DNA of 64,000 bases from Lentzea aerocolonigenes (GTDB lineage Bacteria > Actinomycetota > Actinomycetes > Mycobacteriales > Pseudonocardiaceae), in assembly GCF_000974445.1 (NCBI RefSeq), contig NZ_BBOJ01000007.1, positions 1-64,000 of the forward strand, written 5' to 3'. Below the pieces are notes generated by a model. It saw nothing but the letters and a program-made list of their open reading frames with translations. It made no database searches and was not told the DNA's origin. Each line of letters begins with the position of its first letter. The stretch's first letter is position 1. This document shows, in pieces, positions 35,530 to 43,517 of this stretch. A program made the position numbers and the translations under genes.

Positions 35530-36100
35530 CCCCCACCCCCTTGAAGGCCGACAGGAACCTGTCGTCGGCGAACAGACCGTGCGTCAGCATCTCCAGCCCG
35601 GCCACCGCACCCCGCACGGCCACGGAGGTCTCCGCCGGATCACCACCGAGGTGCCGGCCGACGTGCCCGCTGAGCACCAACGGCGCCAGCAGCCAGGCCA
35701 CGTACGTCACGGCACGAGCGCGCGCGTCCGAGCCGGGCCGGACCCACCCCTCCGCCTCGCCCTTCGCCAGCCACGACTCGGTGCGCGCGACGATCGAGTC
35801 GAACAGCGCCGAGGCGCTCTCGGTGCCGTCGAGCAGCGAACGTGCCAGGTAGCGGCGCACGGGCGTGGCGGCCTGCAGGACCTCGGCGAGATCGGCCTCG
35901 GAGTCCACGCCTTCGAGCGCGTACTCGTCGCACGCCTGCCTGAGCCCGTCCTTCGACCCGAAGTGGTGCAGCACCAGGGCCGCCGACACACCGGCATCCG
36001 CGGCGACCGCGCGCACGGACGTCCCCGCCACGCCGTCGGCACCGAACCGCGCCAAAGCGGCATCTCTGATCCGGGCGCGCGCCGTCAGGTCTGAACGCAT
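35522..36100 (-). CDS. TetR-family regulator
   Basis: About 192 residues from the ATG at 36100. The helix-turn-helix (about 5-50) reads RIRDAALARFGADGVAGTSV and AADAGVSAALVLHHFGSKDGL; the C-terminal ligand domain is helical. Two CTGAAC/GTTCAG-type operators exactly 20 bases apart overlap and precede its start codon, indicating autorepression. It is co-translated with the DUF6653 membrane protein, its likely regulatory target. Confidence 0.9.
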   Translation of the reverse strand: MRSDLTARARIRDAALARFGADGVAGTSVRAVAADAGVSAALVLHHFGSKDGLRQACDEYALEGVDSEADLAEVLQAATPVRRYLARSLLDGTESASALFDSIVARTESWLAKGEAEGWVRPGSDARARAVTYVAWLLAPLVLSGHVGRHLGGDPAETSVAVRGAVAGLEMLTHGLFADDRFLSAFKGVGDG

Positions 36101-36106
36101 GTTCAG
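36091..36106. promoter_or_regulatory. TetR operator 1, CTGAAC-GCAT-GTTCAG
   Basis: A perfect 6-bp inverted repeat spans the TetR start codon (36098-36100). Binding here would block transcription or translation initiation of the regulator operon. Confidence 0.65.
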
Positions 36107-36110
36107 AGTA

Positions 36111-36126
36111 TTGAACAAACGTTCAG
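36111..36126. promoter_or_regulatory. TetR operator 2, TTGAAC-AAAC-GTTCAG
   Basis: The inner TGAAC-N4-GTTCA matches operator 1, and the centre-to-centre distance is 20 bases, about two helical turns. This fits two dimers on one face of DNA. Confidence 0.65.
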
Positions 36127-36136
36127 CCCGCGCAAG

Positions 36137-36367
36137 TCAGTCCCGCGGCCCCCGCAGCGTCAGGACCACCCGCAGCACGTGCTCGACGGCGGCGGGGAAC
36201 ACCGCGCCTCTCAGTTCGTCGCGGTGCGCGAGCGTCAGCCCGGCGAACTCGAGCATCCGCTCCGGCCCCACCCGCCCGACCACGAGCGCGGCGACCTCCT
36301 CCAGGTCGAGGCCCGGATTGTCGAGGCGGGTCAACGCGAACTCGACGATCAGCTCGTCATCGGTCAC
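36137..36367 (-). CDS. Small hypothetical protein, 76 residues
   Basis: An acidic, helical protein (starts VTDDELIVEFALTRLDNPG; contains RVGPERMLEFAGLTLAHRDEL). The GTG start at 36367 has GGAGG about seven bases before it. It begins 10 bases after the MerR regulator's stop, so the two are an operon. No family is recognised; composition and codon use are normal for a real gene. Confidence 0.6.
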   Translation of the reverse strand: MTDDELIVEFALTRLDNPGLDLEEVAALVVGRVGPERMLEFAGLTLAHRDELRGAVFPAAVEHVLRVVLTLRGPRD

Positions 36368-36377
36368 CGGTCACCTC

Positions 36378-36752
36378 CTACGGCGCGAGCATCCTCTTGA
36401 AGTCAGGACACTCGACCAACGGCTCGTGCGTGCACGTGGACGCGTGTTCGAGACTTTCACGCATCCGCTGCAGACGAGCGATGTCCTCACCGAGAGTCGC
36501 GACCTTCTCGGCGATGGTCGCCTGCAACACGGCGTCGCCGGCCCTCGCCACCAGGAACCGCCTGATCTCCGCCACCGAGAAGCCGGCGCGGCGGGCGCAG
36601 TTGATCAGCGTCAACCGTTGCAGCACCTCGGGTTCGTACGTGCGGCGCAGCCCGTTGCGGCCGCTCGACGTCAGCAGGCCCTTCTTCTCGTAGAACCGCA
36701 GAGCCGACGGTGCGAGCCCTGACTTCTCCGCGACTTCGGCGATGTCCAGCAC
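36378..36752 (-). CDS. MerR-family regulator, SoxR-like
   Basis: A 124-residue regulator starting at GTG 36752. The winged helix-turn-helix (about 1-70) reads DIAEVAEKSGLAPSALRFYEKKGLL and RRTYEPEVLQRLTLINCARRAGF, followed by a dimerisation coiled coil (about 75-110). Two C-terminal cysteines (STCTHEPLVECPDF) are present, but not the CxxCxCxxxxxC cluster of true SoxR, so an iron-sulfur sensor is unlikely. An inverted TCGAGG repeat lies just before its start. The cognate signal is unknown. Confidence 0.86.
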   Translation of the reverse strand: MLDIAEVAEKSGLAPSALRFYEKKGLLTSSGRNGLRRTYEPEVLQRLTLINCARRAGFSVAEIRRFLVARAGDAVLQATIAEKVATLGEDIARLQRMRESLEHASTCTHEPLVECPDFKRMLAP

Positions 36753-36755
36753 GCT

Positions 36756-36772
36756 TCGAGGCTATCCCTCGA
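36756..36772. promoter_or_regulatory. Inverted repeat TCGAGG-N5-CCTCGA before MerR gene
   Basis: A perfect 6-bp inverted repeat lies 4 bases upstream of the MerR GTG start. It is a natural candidate for autoregulation by MerR-type distortion of the promoter. Confidence 0.5.
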
Positions 36773-36869
36773 TCTTGATGTTCCTCGAACATTTCCCGAA
36801 CCACGCCCGGTTCCGGCTCCGGCACCGTATCGCCCCGAACGGTTCTTCCGATCTTGTGAGGGGGCTTCC

Positions 36870-37892
36870 ATGAAGCTGAGACACGTGGTTTTCGGTGTGA
36901 CGACAGCAGTCGCGCTCTTGTTAGGCAGCGTCCCGGCGTCGGCCGGCGCCGCGCCGGGGCGTCTCTCGGTGTCCGGCGCCGAGGTGATCGATCCGTCCGG
37001 AAACCCGATCGTGCTGCGGGGCTACAACTGGGGGCACTGGGGCACGGTCCAGCCGCAGGACGCGGGCGACCACGTCGCGGCGGGCGCCAACTCGGTCCGG
37101 ATCCCGTTGCGCTGGTGGGGAGTCTGGAAGGACGACGTCGACAGCCGCGACCCCGATCCGGGCAATCCCAGCCACATCAAGCCAGGACACCTGGCGGTGC
37201 TCGACCAGATGATCGAGCAGGCGAGCTCCTCCGGCATGTGGATCACGCTGTTCGTCGACTCGAACTACGGGCAGGGCGCGGGCGGGCGGCCTGACAACTT
37301 CTGGACCAACCCCGTGATGAAGCAGCAGTTCAAGGAGGTCTGGCAGTTCCTCGTGCGGCGCTACAAGACCAAGCCGCACATGGGCGCGTTCGAGATCCTG
37401 CCCGAACCGAAGCCGGTCGGCCAGAGCGACGGCGAGGTGAAGGCGTTCTACGACGAGATGATCGCCGCGATCCGCACGATCGACCGCAGGACGCCGGTCG
37501 TGGTGGGACCCAACGACAACTACAGCTGCAGCCGTCTCGACGGCGCCCACACGACGGTCGACCCGAAGGTCATCTACACCTGCAACTACTTCATCTTCGA
37601 GAACCCGCTCAACCGGATCGGCCAGATCACCGGCTTCCGCGCCAGGCACGACGTCCCGGTGTGGATCAACCAGATCGGCATCGAGAGCGGCGACACCGAC
37701 GCCAAGGCGAAGGCCCGCGAAGTGCTCGGGGCCTTCGACACCAACCGGATCGGCTGGGCGTGGTGGACCTACCGGCTCAACGGCACCAACGCCTTGACGC
37801 ACGGCATCTACTACCTCGACCCGAACGCCCCGGACGGCTGGGCGGTCAAGAAGGACTGGCTGAGGCTGGTGAACGGCTACCTCGCCGCATGA
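36870..37892 (+). CDS. Secreted GH5-family endoglucanase/glycanase
   Basis: A 340-residue exported enzyme: signal peptide (about 1-27, AGAAP cleavage region), then a single (beta/alpha)8 domain. GH5 landmarks are VLRGYNWGHWG, NSVRIPLRWWG, the acid/base Glu in AFEILPEPKP and the nucleophile Glu in NQIGIESGD. The NEP triad reads as LPEP here, so the enzyme belongs to an atypical GH5 subgroup. There is no carbohydrate-binding module, and no CebR-type operator is seen upstream, unlike the cellulase genes at 51-57 kb. It overlaps the convergent acyltransferase gene by 47 bases. Confidence 0.85.
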   Translation: MKLRHVVFGVTTAVALLLGSVPASAGAAPGRLSVSGAEVIDPSGNPIVLRGYNWGHWGTVQPQDAGDHVAAGANSVRIPLRWWGVWKDDVDSRDPDPGNPSHIKPGHLAVLDQMIEQASSSGMWITLFVDSNYGQGAGGRPDNFWTNPVMKQQFKEVWQFLVRRYKTKPHMGAFEILPEPKPVGQSDGEVKAFYDEMIAAIRTIDRRTPVVVGPNDNYSCSRLDGAHTTVDPKVIYTCNYFIFENPLNRIGQITGFRARHDVPVWINQIGIESGDTDAKAKAREVLGAFDTNRIGWAWWTYRLNGTNALTHGIYYLDPNAPDGWAVKKDWLRLVNGYLAA

Positions 37893-38838
37893 CCGGCTCC
37901 TCCACGTAACGCCAGCTGAGCGCCGCCGCCACGATCGTGAGGACCGCCGCGATCGGCCCGGCGGCGGCGCCCAGCTCCGGCCGCAGCCACAGCGTCAGCG
38001 GGTAGTTCCACAGATAGGCGCCGTAGGACAGCACTCCCAGCGCCACCAGCGGACGGACCGGCGTCGCCACCTCCTCCCACTTCGACCACGCCAGCAGCAG
38101 CACCGCCGTGCAGCCCGCGATCGCCGGACCCGCCACCAGGTACGTCAGCACGTGGCCGCGCAACGGGATCACCGACAGCACCGACAGGCCCGCCAAAGCG
38201 ATCGGCACCGCCCAGCGCGGGACGCGGGTCAGCTTCAGCCTCGTCGCCGCGCCGATCACGAAGCACACGAACCACGACGTCGGCAGCGCGTAGGCGTTGT
38301 CGGCGTCGGGCCACAGCCAGACCAGCGTCGCCGTGCACGCCGCAAGTGCTCCGAGCGCCGTCACGACCAGCACCGCGCCGGTCCGGTCGCGCACCCACGC
38401 GAACGCCAGCAACGCCGGCCACAGCAGGTAGAACTGCTCCTCCGTCGCGAGCGTCCAGCTGTGGAACGCCGCCGGGCTCACCCCGCCGATCGGCAGGTTG
38501 CCGGTGAACGTCAGCAGCACCGCAGCCGTCCGCACCAGTTCGTCGCGCTCCCCCAACGGGTCGAACACGAGCGTGACCACCACGAAGACAACCGTCAGCG
38601 CTGCCAACGCCGGCAACAGCCTGCGCGCCCGCCGCAGGTAGAACCGCTTGAAGTCGACGCGCCCCCTGCTCTCCAGCTCCCCGGTGAGCACGCCGGTGAT
38701 CAGGTAGCCGCTCAACGTGAAGAACACGACGACCCCGACCACACCGGCACCGGGGAACACGTCGGGAAACGCGTGCCGCAGCATCACGAGCAGAATCGCG
38801 ACGCCGCGCAGCACGTCCAGCCCGGCGATGCGCCTCAC
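37846..38838 (-). CDS. Membrane acyltransferase (acyltransferase_3 family)
   Basis: A 330-residue protein with about 10 hydrophobic segments. The family's catalytic segment is GLDVLRGVAILLVMLRHAFP (Arg-His), followed by FTLSGYLITGVL and RRARRLLPALAAL; LATEEQFYLLWPALL and SYGAYLWNYPLTLW are other conserved stretches. Members O-acylate cell-surface polymers. The VanT serine/alanine racemases of enterococci have a related membrane domain fused to a racemase. The GTG start at 38838 overlaps the Ddl stop by four bases, so it is translated with the cell-wall genes. Confidence 0.88.
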   Translation of the reverse strand: MRRIAGLDVLRGVAILLVMLRHAFPDVFPGAGVVGVVVFFTLSGYLITGVLTGELESRGRVDFKRFYLRRARRLLPALAALTVVFVVVTLVFDPLGERDELVRTAAVLLTFTGNLPIGGVSPAAFHSWTLATEEQFYLLWPALLAFAWVRDRTGAVLVVTALGALAACTATLVWLWPDADNAYALPTSWFVCFVIGAATRLKLTRVPRWAVPIALAGLSVLSVIPLRGHVLTYLVAGPAIAGCTAVLLLAWSKWEEVATPVRPLVALGVLSYGAYLWNYPLTLWLRPELGAAAGPIAAVLTIVAAALSWRYVEEPVMRRGSRSPASASPS

Positions 38839-39788
38839 CGCACCGCTCCCCTGATGAGCTTGTCCAGCAGGTCCGGATAGGACAGTCCGGCGGCCGCGAA
38901 CATCTTGGGCACCTGCGACTCCGCCGTCATGCCCGGCATGGTGTTGACCTCGTTGAGCACCAGGCCGTCGTCGGTGAGGAAGAAGTCGACGCGCGCCAGC
39001 CCGCGGCACCCGAGCGCCTCGTAGACCTTCAGGGCGGCGTCTTCCAGGGCCTTCAGCTCGGTGTCCGCCAACGGCGCCGGGATGAGGAACTCGGCACTGC
39101 CGTCGTACTTCACGGTGGTGTCGAAGAGACCGGGCACCTGGATCTCCAGCGGTGGCCCTGTCCTGCGCCCTTCGTCCGGGTCGTCGAGTACCGCGATGTC
39201 GATCTCCCGGCCTTCGAGCACCTCCTCGACGAGCACCCTGTCGTCGAGCTCCAGCGCCTGGCGGACAGCGGGTTCGAGCTCCCCCTCCTGCTCCACGAGC
39301 CGCACCCCGAAGCTCGACCCCGCCGCCACCGGCTTCACCACGACAGGGCCGGTGAAGTCCACAGTGGACGCGTTGGTGACCAGCCTGCCCCGCGCCGTCC
39401 GCACCCCGACGGCCTCGGCGACGAGCTTGGTGGCCCACTTGTCCATCGCGAGCGCACCGGCCCGCAACGGCGAGCCCACGTACGGAATCCCCGCCAGCTC
39501 GCACAACCCGGCCAGCGTGCCGTCCTCCCCCAACGGCCCGTGGACCAGCGGCAGCACCACGTCGCAGCTCGCCAGCACGTCGAGCGCGGCGGCGAGGCTG
39601 CCGGACGCCGACGTGTCCAGGACCTGCCCGCTCTGTCCGCACCAGCGGCCGTCGCGACCGATCGTGAGCGCCACGACCTCGTACTTCGCCGGATCGAGCG
39701 CGGCCCGCACCGACGCCGCCGACGCCACGGACACGTCGTGCTCGCAGTTCTGTCCGCCGCCGATCACGGCAACGCGGATTCCCTTCAC
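38835..39788 (-). CDS. D-alanine-D-alanine ligase family enzyme
   Basis: A 317-residue ATP-grasp ligase that joins D-alanine to a second D-amino acid in the cytoplasm. It has VAVIGGGQNCEHDVSVASA (N-terminal Glu-His), HGPLGEDGTLAGL, VVKPVAAGSSFGV (ATP loop), the omega-loop segment FDTTVKYDGSAEFLIPA retaining the Lys-Tyr of D-Ala-adding enzymes, and the metal site DGLVLNEVNTMPGM. The Lys-Tyr argues against a VanA-type D-lactate ligase; D-Ala or D-Ser acceptors are compatible. It sits between a racemase and an acyltransferase with a VanX-like gene in the same operon, suggesting a non-housekeeping cell-wall role. Confidence 0.93.
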   Translation of the reverse strand: MKGIRVAVIGGGQNCEHDVSVASAASVRAALDPAKYEVVALTIGRDGRWCGQSGQVLDTSASGSLAAALDVLASCDVVLPLVHGPLGEDGTLAGLCELAGIPYVGSPLRAGALAMDKWATKLVAEAVGVRTARGRLVTNASTVDFTGPVVVKPVAAGSSFGVRLVEQEGELEPAVRQALELDDRVLVEEVLEGREIDIAVLDDPDEGRRTGPPLEIQVPGLFDTTVKYDGSAEFLIPAPLADTELKALEDAALKVYEALGCRGLARVDFFLTDDGLVLNEVNTMPGMTAESQVPKMFAAAGLSYPDLLDKLIRGAVR

Positions 39789-39843
39789 AGCTGCACCCCG
39801 GATTCAGGTTTGGTTTTGGTCAACACTGAAGTAATAGAGACGA

Positions 39844-40953
39844 TCATCCGACCAGCCGCCGCACCCGCGGGCCGATGCCGGTCACGACCTCGTGCGGGAT
39901 GGTCCCCGCCCACCGCGCCCAGTCCGCGACCGTCGGTTCGCCCCGCTCCCCCGGCCCGAACACCACGGCCTCGTCCCCCGGCGCCACGGCGTCGTCCCCG
40001 ACGTCCACCACGACCTGGTCCATCGAGATCACCCCGACGACCCGCCGGCGCCGTCCCGCGAGCCACACCTCCGCGGCCCCCGAAGCCGCCCGCGGCAGCC
40101 CGTCCGCGTACCCCACCGGCAGCAGCGCCAACGTCGTCGCACGGTTCGTGACGTGCGCATGTCCGTAGCCGACGCCGGTCCCCGCGGCCACCCGCCGCAC
40201 CTGGACCACCGGTGCGGTGAACCGCAACGCGGAACGCAGCCGGGTGCTCCCGGACGGGTCGATCCCCACCAGCCCGGCCCCGATCCGGACGACGTCCAGA
40301 TGCGTGCCGGGGTCCGTCAGCGCCGCGCTCGTGGCCGCCAGGTGCCGCACCGACGGCAGCAACCCGGCCTGGCGCGCCATCTCGACGCCGCGCAGCAACG
40401 CACGCTTCCCGGACTCATTCGCTCCAAGCGTGTCGGCACACGGCAGATGTCCCATCACTCCGACGACCGAGACCTTCCCGGCCAGTTCCGCACGACGAGC
40501 GGCCGACATCAACGCCAGCCACTCCTCCGGCGCGGCGCCGTCGCGCGCCATCCCGGTGTCCAGCTGGAGGTGCACGCGCACCGGACCGGCCCGTTCGACC
40601 GCGGCCAGGTGCTCGAGGCTCGGCACGCTGAGGTCGATCCCGTACCGCACCGCCTGGTGCACGTCGACGTCGACCGGGTTGAGCCAGCTGAGCACCGGAA
40701 CGTCCACACCGGACTCCCGCACCGCCACCGCCTCGGCGAGCGACGTGACGCCGATCCACGTCGCACCGGCGGCGACCGCCGTCCGGGCCACGTCGCCGAG
40801 ACCGTGCCCGAACCCGTCCGCCTTCACCACGGCCATGACCTCGCCGCGAGCCAGCGCCACGAACCGCCGGGTGTTGTCCGCCACCGCAGCGAGATCGACG
40901 GAGAGCGAGGGTGACGCCGACGCCTGGCGCAGGCGCGTCACGAGCGCGCCCAC
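39844..40953 (-). CDS. Alanine racemase-type PLP enzyme
   Basis: A 369-residue fold-III PLP enzyme. The N-terminal barrel carries the catalytic lysine in AVVKADGFGHG; HLQLDTGMARDG and GYGHAHV follow, and the C-terminal beta domain has the second base near VGVISMDQVVVDVG. It interconverts L- and D-alanine, or L- and D-serine if VanT-like. In housekeeping enzymes the key Tyr is in AVVKANAYGHG; here the sequence reads KADGFGHG, with Phe replacing that Tyr. It overlaps the VanX-like gene by 16 bases and precedes ddl by 56 bases. Confidence 0.9.
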   Translation of the reverse strand: MGALVTRLRQASASPSLSVDLAAVADNTRRFVALARGEVMAVVKADGFGHGLGDVARTAVAAGATWIGVTSLAEAVAVRESGVDVPVLSWLNPVDVDVHQAVRYGIDLSVPSLEHLAAVERAGPVRVHLQLDTGMARDGAAPEEWLALMSAARRAELAGKVSVVGVMGHLPCADTLGANESGKRALLRGVEMARQAGLLPSVRHLAATSAALTDPGTHLDVVRIGAGLVGIDPSGSTRLRSALRFTAPVVQVRRVAAGTGVGYGHAHVTNRATTLALLPVGYADGLPRAASGAAEVWLAGRRRRVVGVISMDQVVVDVGDDAVAPGDEAVVFGPGERGEPTVADWARWAGTIPHEVVTGIGPRVRRLVG

Positions 40954-41555
40954 GCAGGCACCTCCACCGGTCCGTAGACAGCGTTGTCAGCGCCGCTCAG
41001 CAACGCCCAGTAGCGGTCGCCGTAGGACCAGTGCCACCACTCGGTCGGGTAGTTGACCAGGCCGGCGCTGCTCAACGCGTCCGCCAGCACCGTCCGGTTG
41101 CGGCGTGCCTCGGCGTCCACCGGCGCGGCGAAGAAGCACGCGCCGTCGCTCTCCTCGGGCGTGGCGTCGACCTCCGTGCCCATCCACAGCTCGACACCCG
41201 ACGTCGTGACGAGCGTGAGGTCGACCGCCGCACCGGCGACGTGCGGGGCGACGGCCAGCGGCGCCACGAACCGGCTGGACAACCGGTCCAGCTCGACCGC
41301 GTCGGCCGCGGGGTGGAGCTCGCGCAGCTCGGCCGTGTACCGCTCGATGATCGCGCTCTGGTCGGCGGCGCTGCGGTGCCCCTCGACCACGCGCAGGTCC
41401 ACACCGGACGGAAGCAGCGCGCGGGCCACGTCGAGCCGCCGCGCGAGGCCCTCGCGCACCAGCACGCCGGGCGCGAAGTCCAGTGGTACCAACGGATCCC
41501 CGTTGTCGAGCACGCGAACGGCGCGCACGACCGGATCTGCGAGCAGGATGGTCAT
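40938..41555 (-). CDS. VanX-like D-Ala-D-Ala dipeptidase
   Basis: A 205-residue M15D-type zinc dipeptidase. APHVAGAAVDLTL supplies the His and Asp of the SxHxxGxAxD motif, and PTEWWHWSYGDRYWA supplies the catalytic Glu and zinc His. No signal peptide is present, fitting cytoplasmic hydrolysis of D-Ala-D-Ala. In glycopeptide-resistant bacteria such enzymes remove the normal dipeptide so that an altered one is incorporated. It is first in the minus-strand operon with racemase, ligase and acyltransferase. No VanH dehydrogenase or VanRS pair adjoins it. Confidence 0.9.
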   Translation of the reverse strand: MTILLADPVVRAVRVLDNGDPLVPLDFAPGVLVREGLARRLDVARALLPSGVDLRVVEGHRSAADQSAIIERYTAELRELHPAADAVELDRLSSRFVAPLAVAPHVAGAAVDLTLVTTSGVELWMGTEVDATPEESDGACFFAAPVDAEARRNRTVLADALSSAGLVNYPTEWWHWSYGDRYWALLSGADNAVYGPVEVPAWARS

Positions 41556-41614
41556 GTGGCCAAACTAGGAACGCGCGGCCACGGCGAACTCGTCCTCGCG
41601 GCCACCCCCTCACG

Positions 41615-41654
41615 CCGAACGGCCGGTTCGACGACGTCCACATCGGCCGTTCGG
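41615..41654. repeat. 10-bp inverted repeat CCGAACGGCC-N20-GGCCGTTCGG
   Basis: Perfect 10-bp arms with a 20-base spacer lie between the divergent VanX-like and MBL genes. They could be a dyad regulator site or a bidirectional hairpin. Confidence 0.45.
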
Positions 41655-41664
41655 CCGAGGGCTT

Positions 41665-41686
41665 GACTTGAACCGCGATTCAAGTC
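41665..41686. promoter_or_regulatory. Operator-like dyad GACTTGAA-N6-TTCAAGTC
   Basis: Perfect 8-bp arms start 35 bases upstream of the MBL ATG. TTGACT (41663-41668) overlaps the left arm and resembles a -35 box, so a repressor bound here would block the promoter. No regulator gene adjoins it. Confidence 0.6.
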
Positions 41687-41699
41687 GCATCCTCTGCAC

Positions 41700-42494
41700 A
41701 TGAAGATCCACCACCTGAACTGCGGTTCCGTGCGCCGGATCGAGCCGACCTACGAAGGTCTGCCGAGCGCGCACGCCGTGAACCACTGCCTGCTCGTGCA
41801 CACGGACAGCGGACTCGTGCTCGTCGAAACAGGACTCGGCCTCGACGACGTCCGCAGTCCGGAAGACACCCTCGGCGCGGCCTGGGTGGAGATGGCCCAG
41901 CCGGTGCTGGACGAGCAGGAGACCGCGATCCGCCAGATCGAACGGCTCGGGTACGACCCCGCCGACGTCCGCGACGTCATCGTCACGCACCTCGACGTCG
42001 ACCACTGCGGAGGCCTCCCGGACTTCCCGCACGCCACGGTCCACGTCCTGGCCGCCGAACTGCGCGCGGCGATCGCGGAGGCGCCGAGCCGCCGCTACCG
42101 CCCGGCGCACTGGGCGCACGGTCCACAGTGGCGCACCTACGAGTCCGCGGACGGCGAGTGGTTCGGCTTCCCCTCCATCCAGCCCCACGGCCTGCCCGAG
42201 GAGATCAAGCTCGTCCCGATGGGCGGCCACACCGCGGGCCACACCGGCGTCGCCGTGCACGACGGCTCACGGTGGTTGTTGCACTGCGGCGACGCCTACT
42301 ACTACCACCGCGAACTGGATGAACACCCCGAACCGCACCCGATTCTCGACATCGTGCAGACCGGGTCCGAAGTCGACCACGACCAACGCGTCAGCACCCA
42401 GGACCGTTTGAGGGCGCTGGCCCGCGACCACGCGAGCGAGGTGACGATCTTCAGCGCACACGACCCGTGGGAATTCGGCAGACTGGCGTCGTGA
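41700..42494 (+). CDS. MBL-fold metallohydrolase (lactonase-like)
   Basis: A 264-residue metallo-beta-lactamase fold protein. The signature VTHLDVDHCGGL provides the HxxxDH metal ligands (His replaced at the first HxH position by Asp spacing typical of lactonases), GGHTAGHTGVAV the third His and CGDAYYYH the bridging Asp. SAHDPWEF near the end supplies the last His. The pattern resembles N-acyl-homoserine-lactone hydrolases and related esterases. The first bases form a short leader after an 8-bp dyad operator. The stop is 22 bases before the NAD kinase gene. Confidence 0.85.
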   Translation: MKIHHLNCGSVRRIEPTYEGLPSAHAVNHCLLVHTDSGLVLVETGLGLDDVRSPEDTLGAAWVEMAQPVLDEQETAIRQIERLGYDPADVRDVIVTHLDVDHCGGLPDFPHATVHVLAAELRAAIAEAPSRRYRPAHWAHGPQWRTYESADGEWFGFPSIQPHGLPEEIKLVPMGGHTAGHTGVAVHDGSRWLLHCGDAYYYHRELDEHPEPHPILDIVQTGSEVDHDQRVSTQDRLRALARDHASEVTIFSAHDPWEFGRLAS

Positions 42495-42515
42495 CTCGAC
42501 AAAGGACGAACTGAC

Positions 42516-43367
42516 GTGCACGCCGCCGGCCTGGTGCTGCACCCGCAACGAGACTCCGCCGCCGCCGTCGAGGCAGTGCTCGGCTGGGCGGCGAACCGCG
42601 GTGTCGAGATCCTCGGCATCTCCGACGAGATCCAGCGACTCCGCTGCGAGGCCACCCCGGTCTCGCCGGAGGAGCTGGGCCGTCGCGCCGACCTGGTCGT
42701 GAGCCTCGGCGGCGACGGAACGATGCTGCGCGCCATGCGCCTGGCCGACGGCGAACGCGCCCCGGTCCTGGGCGTCAACCTGGGCAAACTCGGCTTCCTG
42801 GCCGAGGTCGACGTCCCGGATCTGCCGGCCGCTCTGTCCGCTATTGACGCCCACGACTTCACCGTCGAGCCGCGCCTGGCCGTCGACGCGGTCTTCGGCG
42901 ACCAGAAAGTCACGGCGTTCAACGACATCGCCGTGGTCCGCATCCCCGGTGAGGGCAGCGCACGGGTCGCCGTCCGCGTGGCCGGCCAGCCGTTCGTCAG
43001 CTACGCGGCGGACGCGGTCATCGTCGCGACCCCGACCGGCTCGACCGCGTACAGCTTCTCCGCGGGCGGCCCGATCACGAGCCCGTCCGTCGAGGCCCTC
43101 CTGGTCACCCCGGCCGCACCGCACTCCGCCTACAGCCGGGGCGTCGTGCTGTCCGTGCGGGACGACGTGGAGCTCGACCTCCTGCCGTCCAGCGGCCGGT
43201 TGGCGGTCGAGGTGGACGGCATGGTCGCGGGCTACGTCTCATCGGGCGACCGCGTGTCGTTGCGCGCCCGCCCCGCCGCCGCCCGCGTGGTGCGGCTGGG
43301 GATGACGACGTTCTACCAGCGGGCGCGGCGCAAGCTGCAGCTCACGGACTCGGCGGAGCTGACGTGA
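42516..43367 (+). CDS. nadK: NAD+/NADH kinase
   Basis: A 283-residue kinase converting NAD(H) to NADP(H). SLGGDGTMLRA carries the GGDGT motif; NDIAVVR and ATPTGSTAYSFSAGGPI are the NAD-binding signatures, and VDGMVAGYVSSGDRV closes the C-terminal domain. It lacks an N-terminal extension and starts at GTG 42516. It lies 22 bases behind the MBL gene, so the two may be co-transcribed. It may be an extra copy beside the housekeeping enzyme, but this cannot be judged here. Confidence 0.95.
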   Translation: MHAAGLVLHPQRDSAAAVEAVLGWAANRGVEILGISDEIQRLRCEATPVSPEELGRRADLVVSLGGDGTMLRAMRLADGERAPVLGVNLGKLGFLAEVDVPDLPAALSAIDAHDFTVEPRLAVDAVFGDQKVTAFNDIAVVRIPGEGSARVAVRVAGQPFVSYAADAVIVATPTGSTAYSFSAGGPITSPSVEALLVTPAAPHSAYSRGVVLSVRDDVELDLLPSSGRLAVEVDGMVAGYVSSGDRVSLRARPAAARVVRLGMTTFYQRARRKLQLTDSAELT

Positions 43368-43478
43368 GGCTGCGCGACCCCGCGCGCGATCAGAACCGCG
43401 GGATCAAGGGAGCGGTCTGGCCAACTGCGGCCCGTCAACTCACTCGTTGAGGCGGGCTTCTCGACCTAGGCTGCACCC

Positions 43479-43500
43479 CTGCCCGGCGAGCGCCGGGCAG
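43479..43500 (+). promoter_or_regulatory. 5' leader hairpin before alpha/beta hydrolase
   Basis: CTGCCCGGC (43479-43487) and GCCGGGCAG (43492-43500) form a perfect 9-bp stem with a GAGC loop, 17 bases before the start codon. It may stabilise the transcript, bind a regulator, or terminate upstream transcription. Confidence 0.5.
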
Positions 43501-43517
43501 CAGATGGGGGTCTGAGA

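Noticed and set aside
36870-37892. Assigning this GH5 gene to the CebR regulon
   Set aside because: No TGGGAGCGCTCCCA-like palindrome is visible in its upstream region.
37846-41555. Classical vanHAX glycopeptide-resistance cluster
   Set aside because: No VanH D-lactate dehydrogenase or VanRS pair is adjacent and the ligase keeps the Lys-Tyr of D-Ala-type enzymes, so only a VanC-like or housekeeping-like reading is considered.
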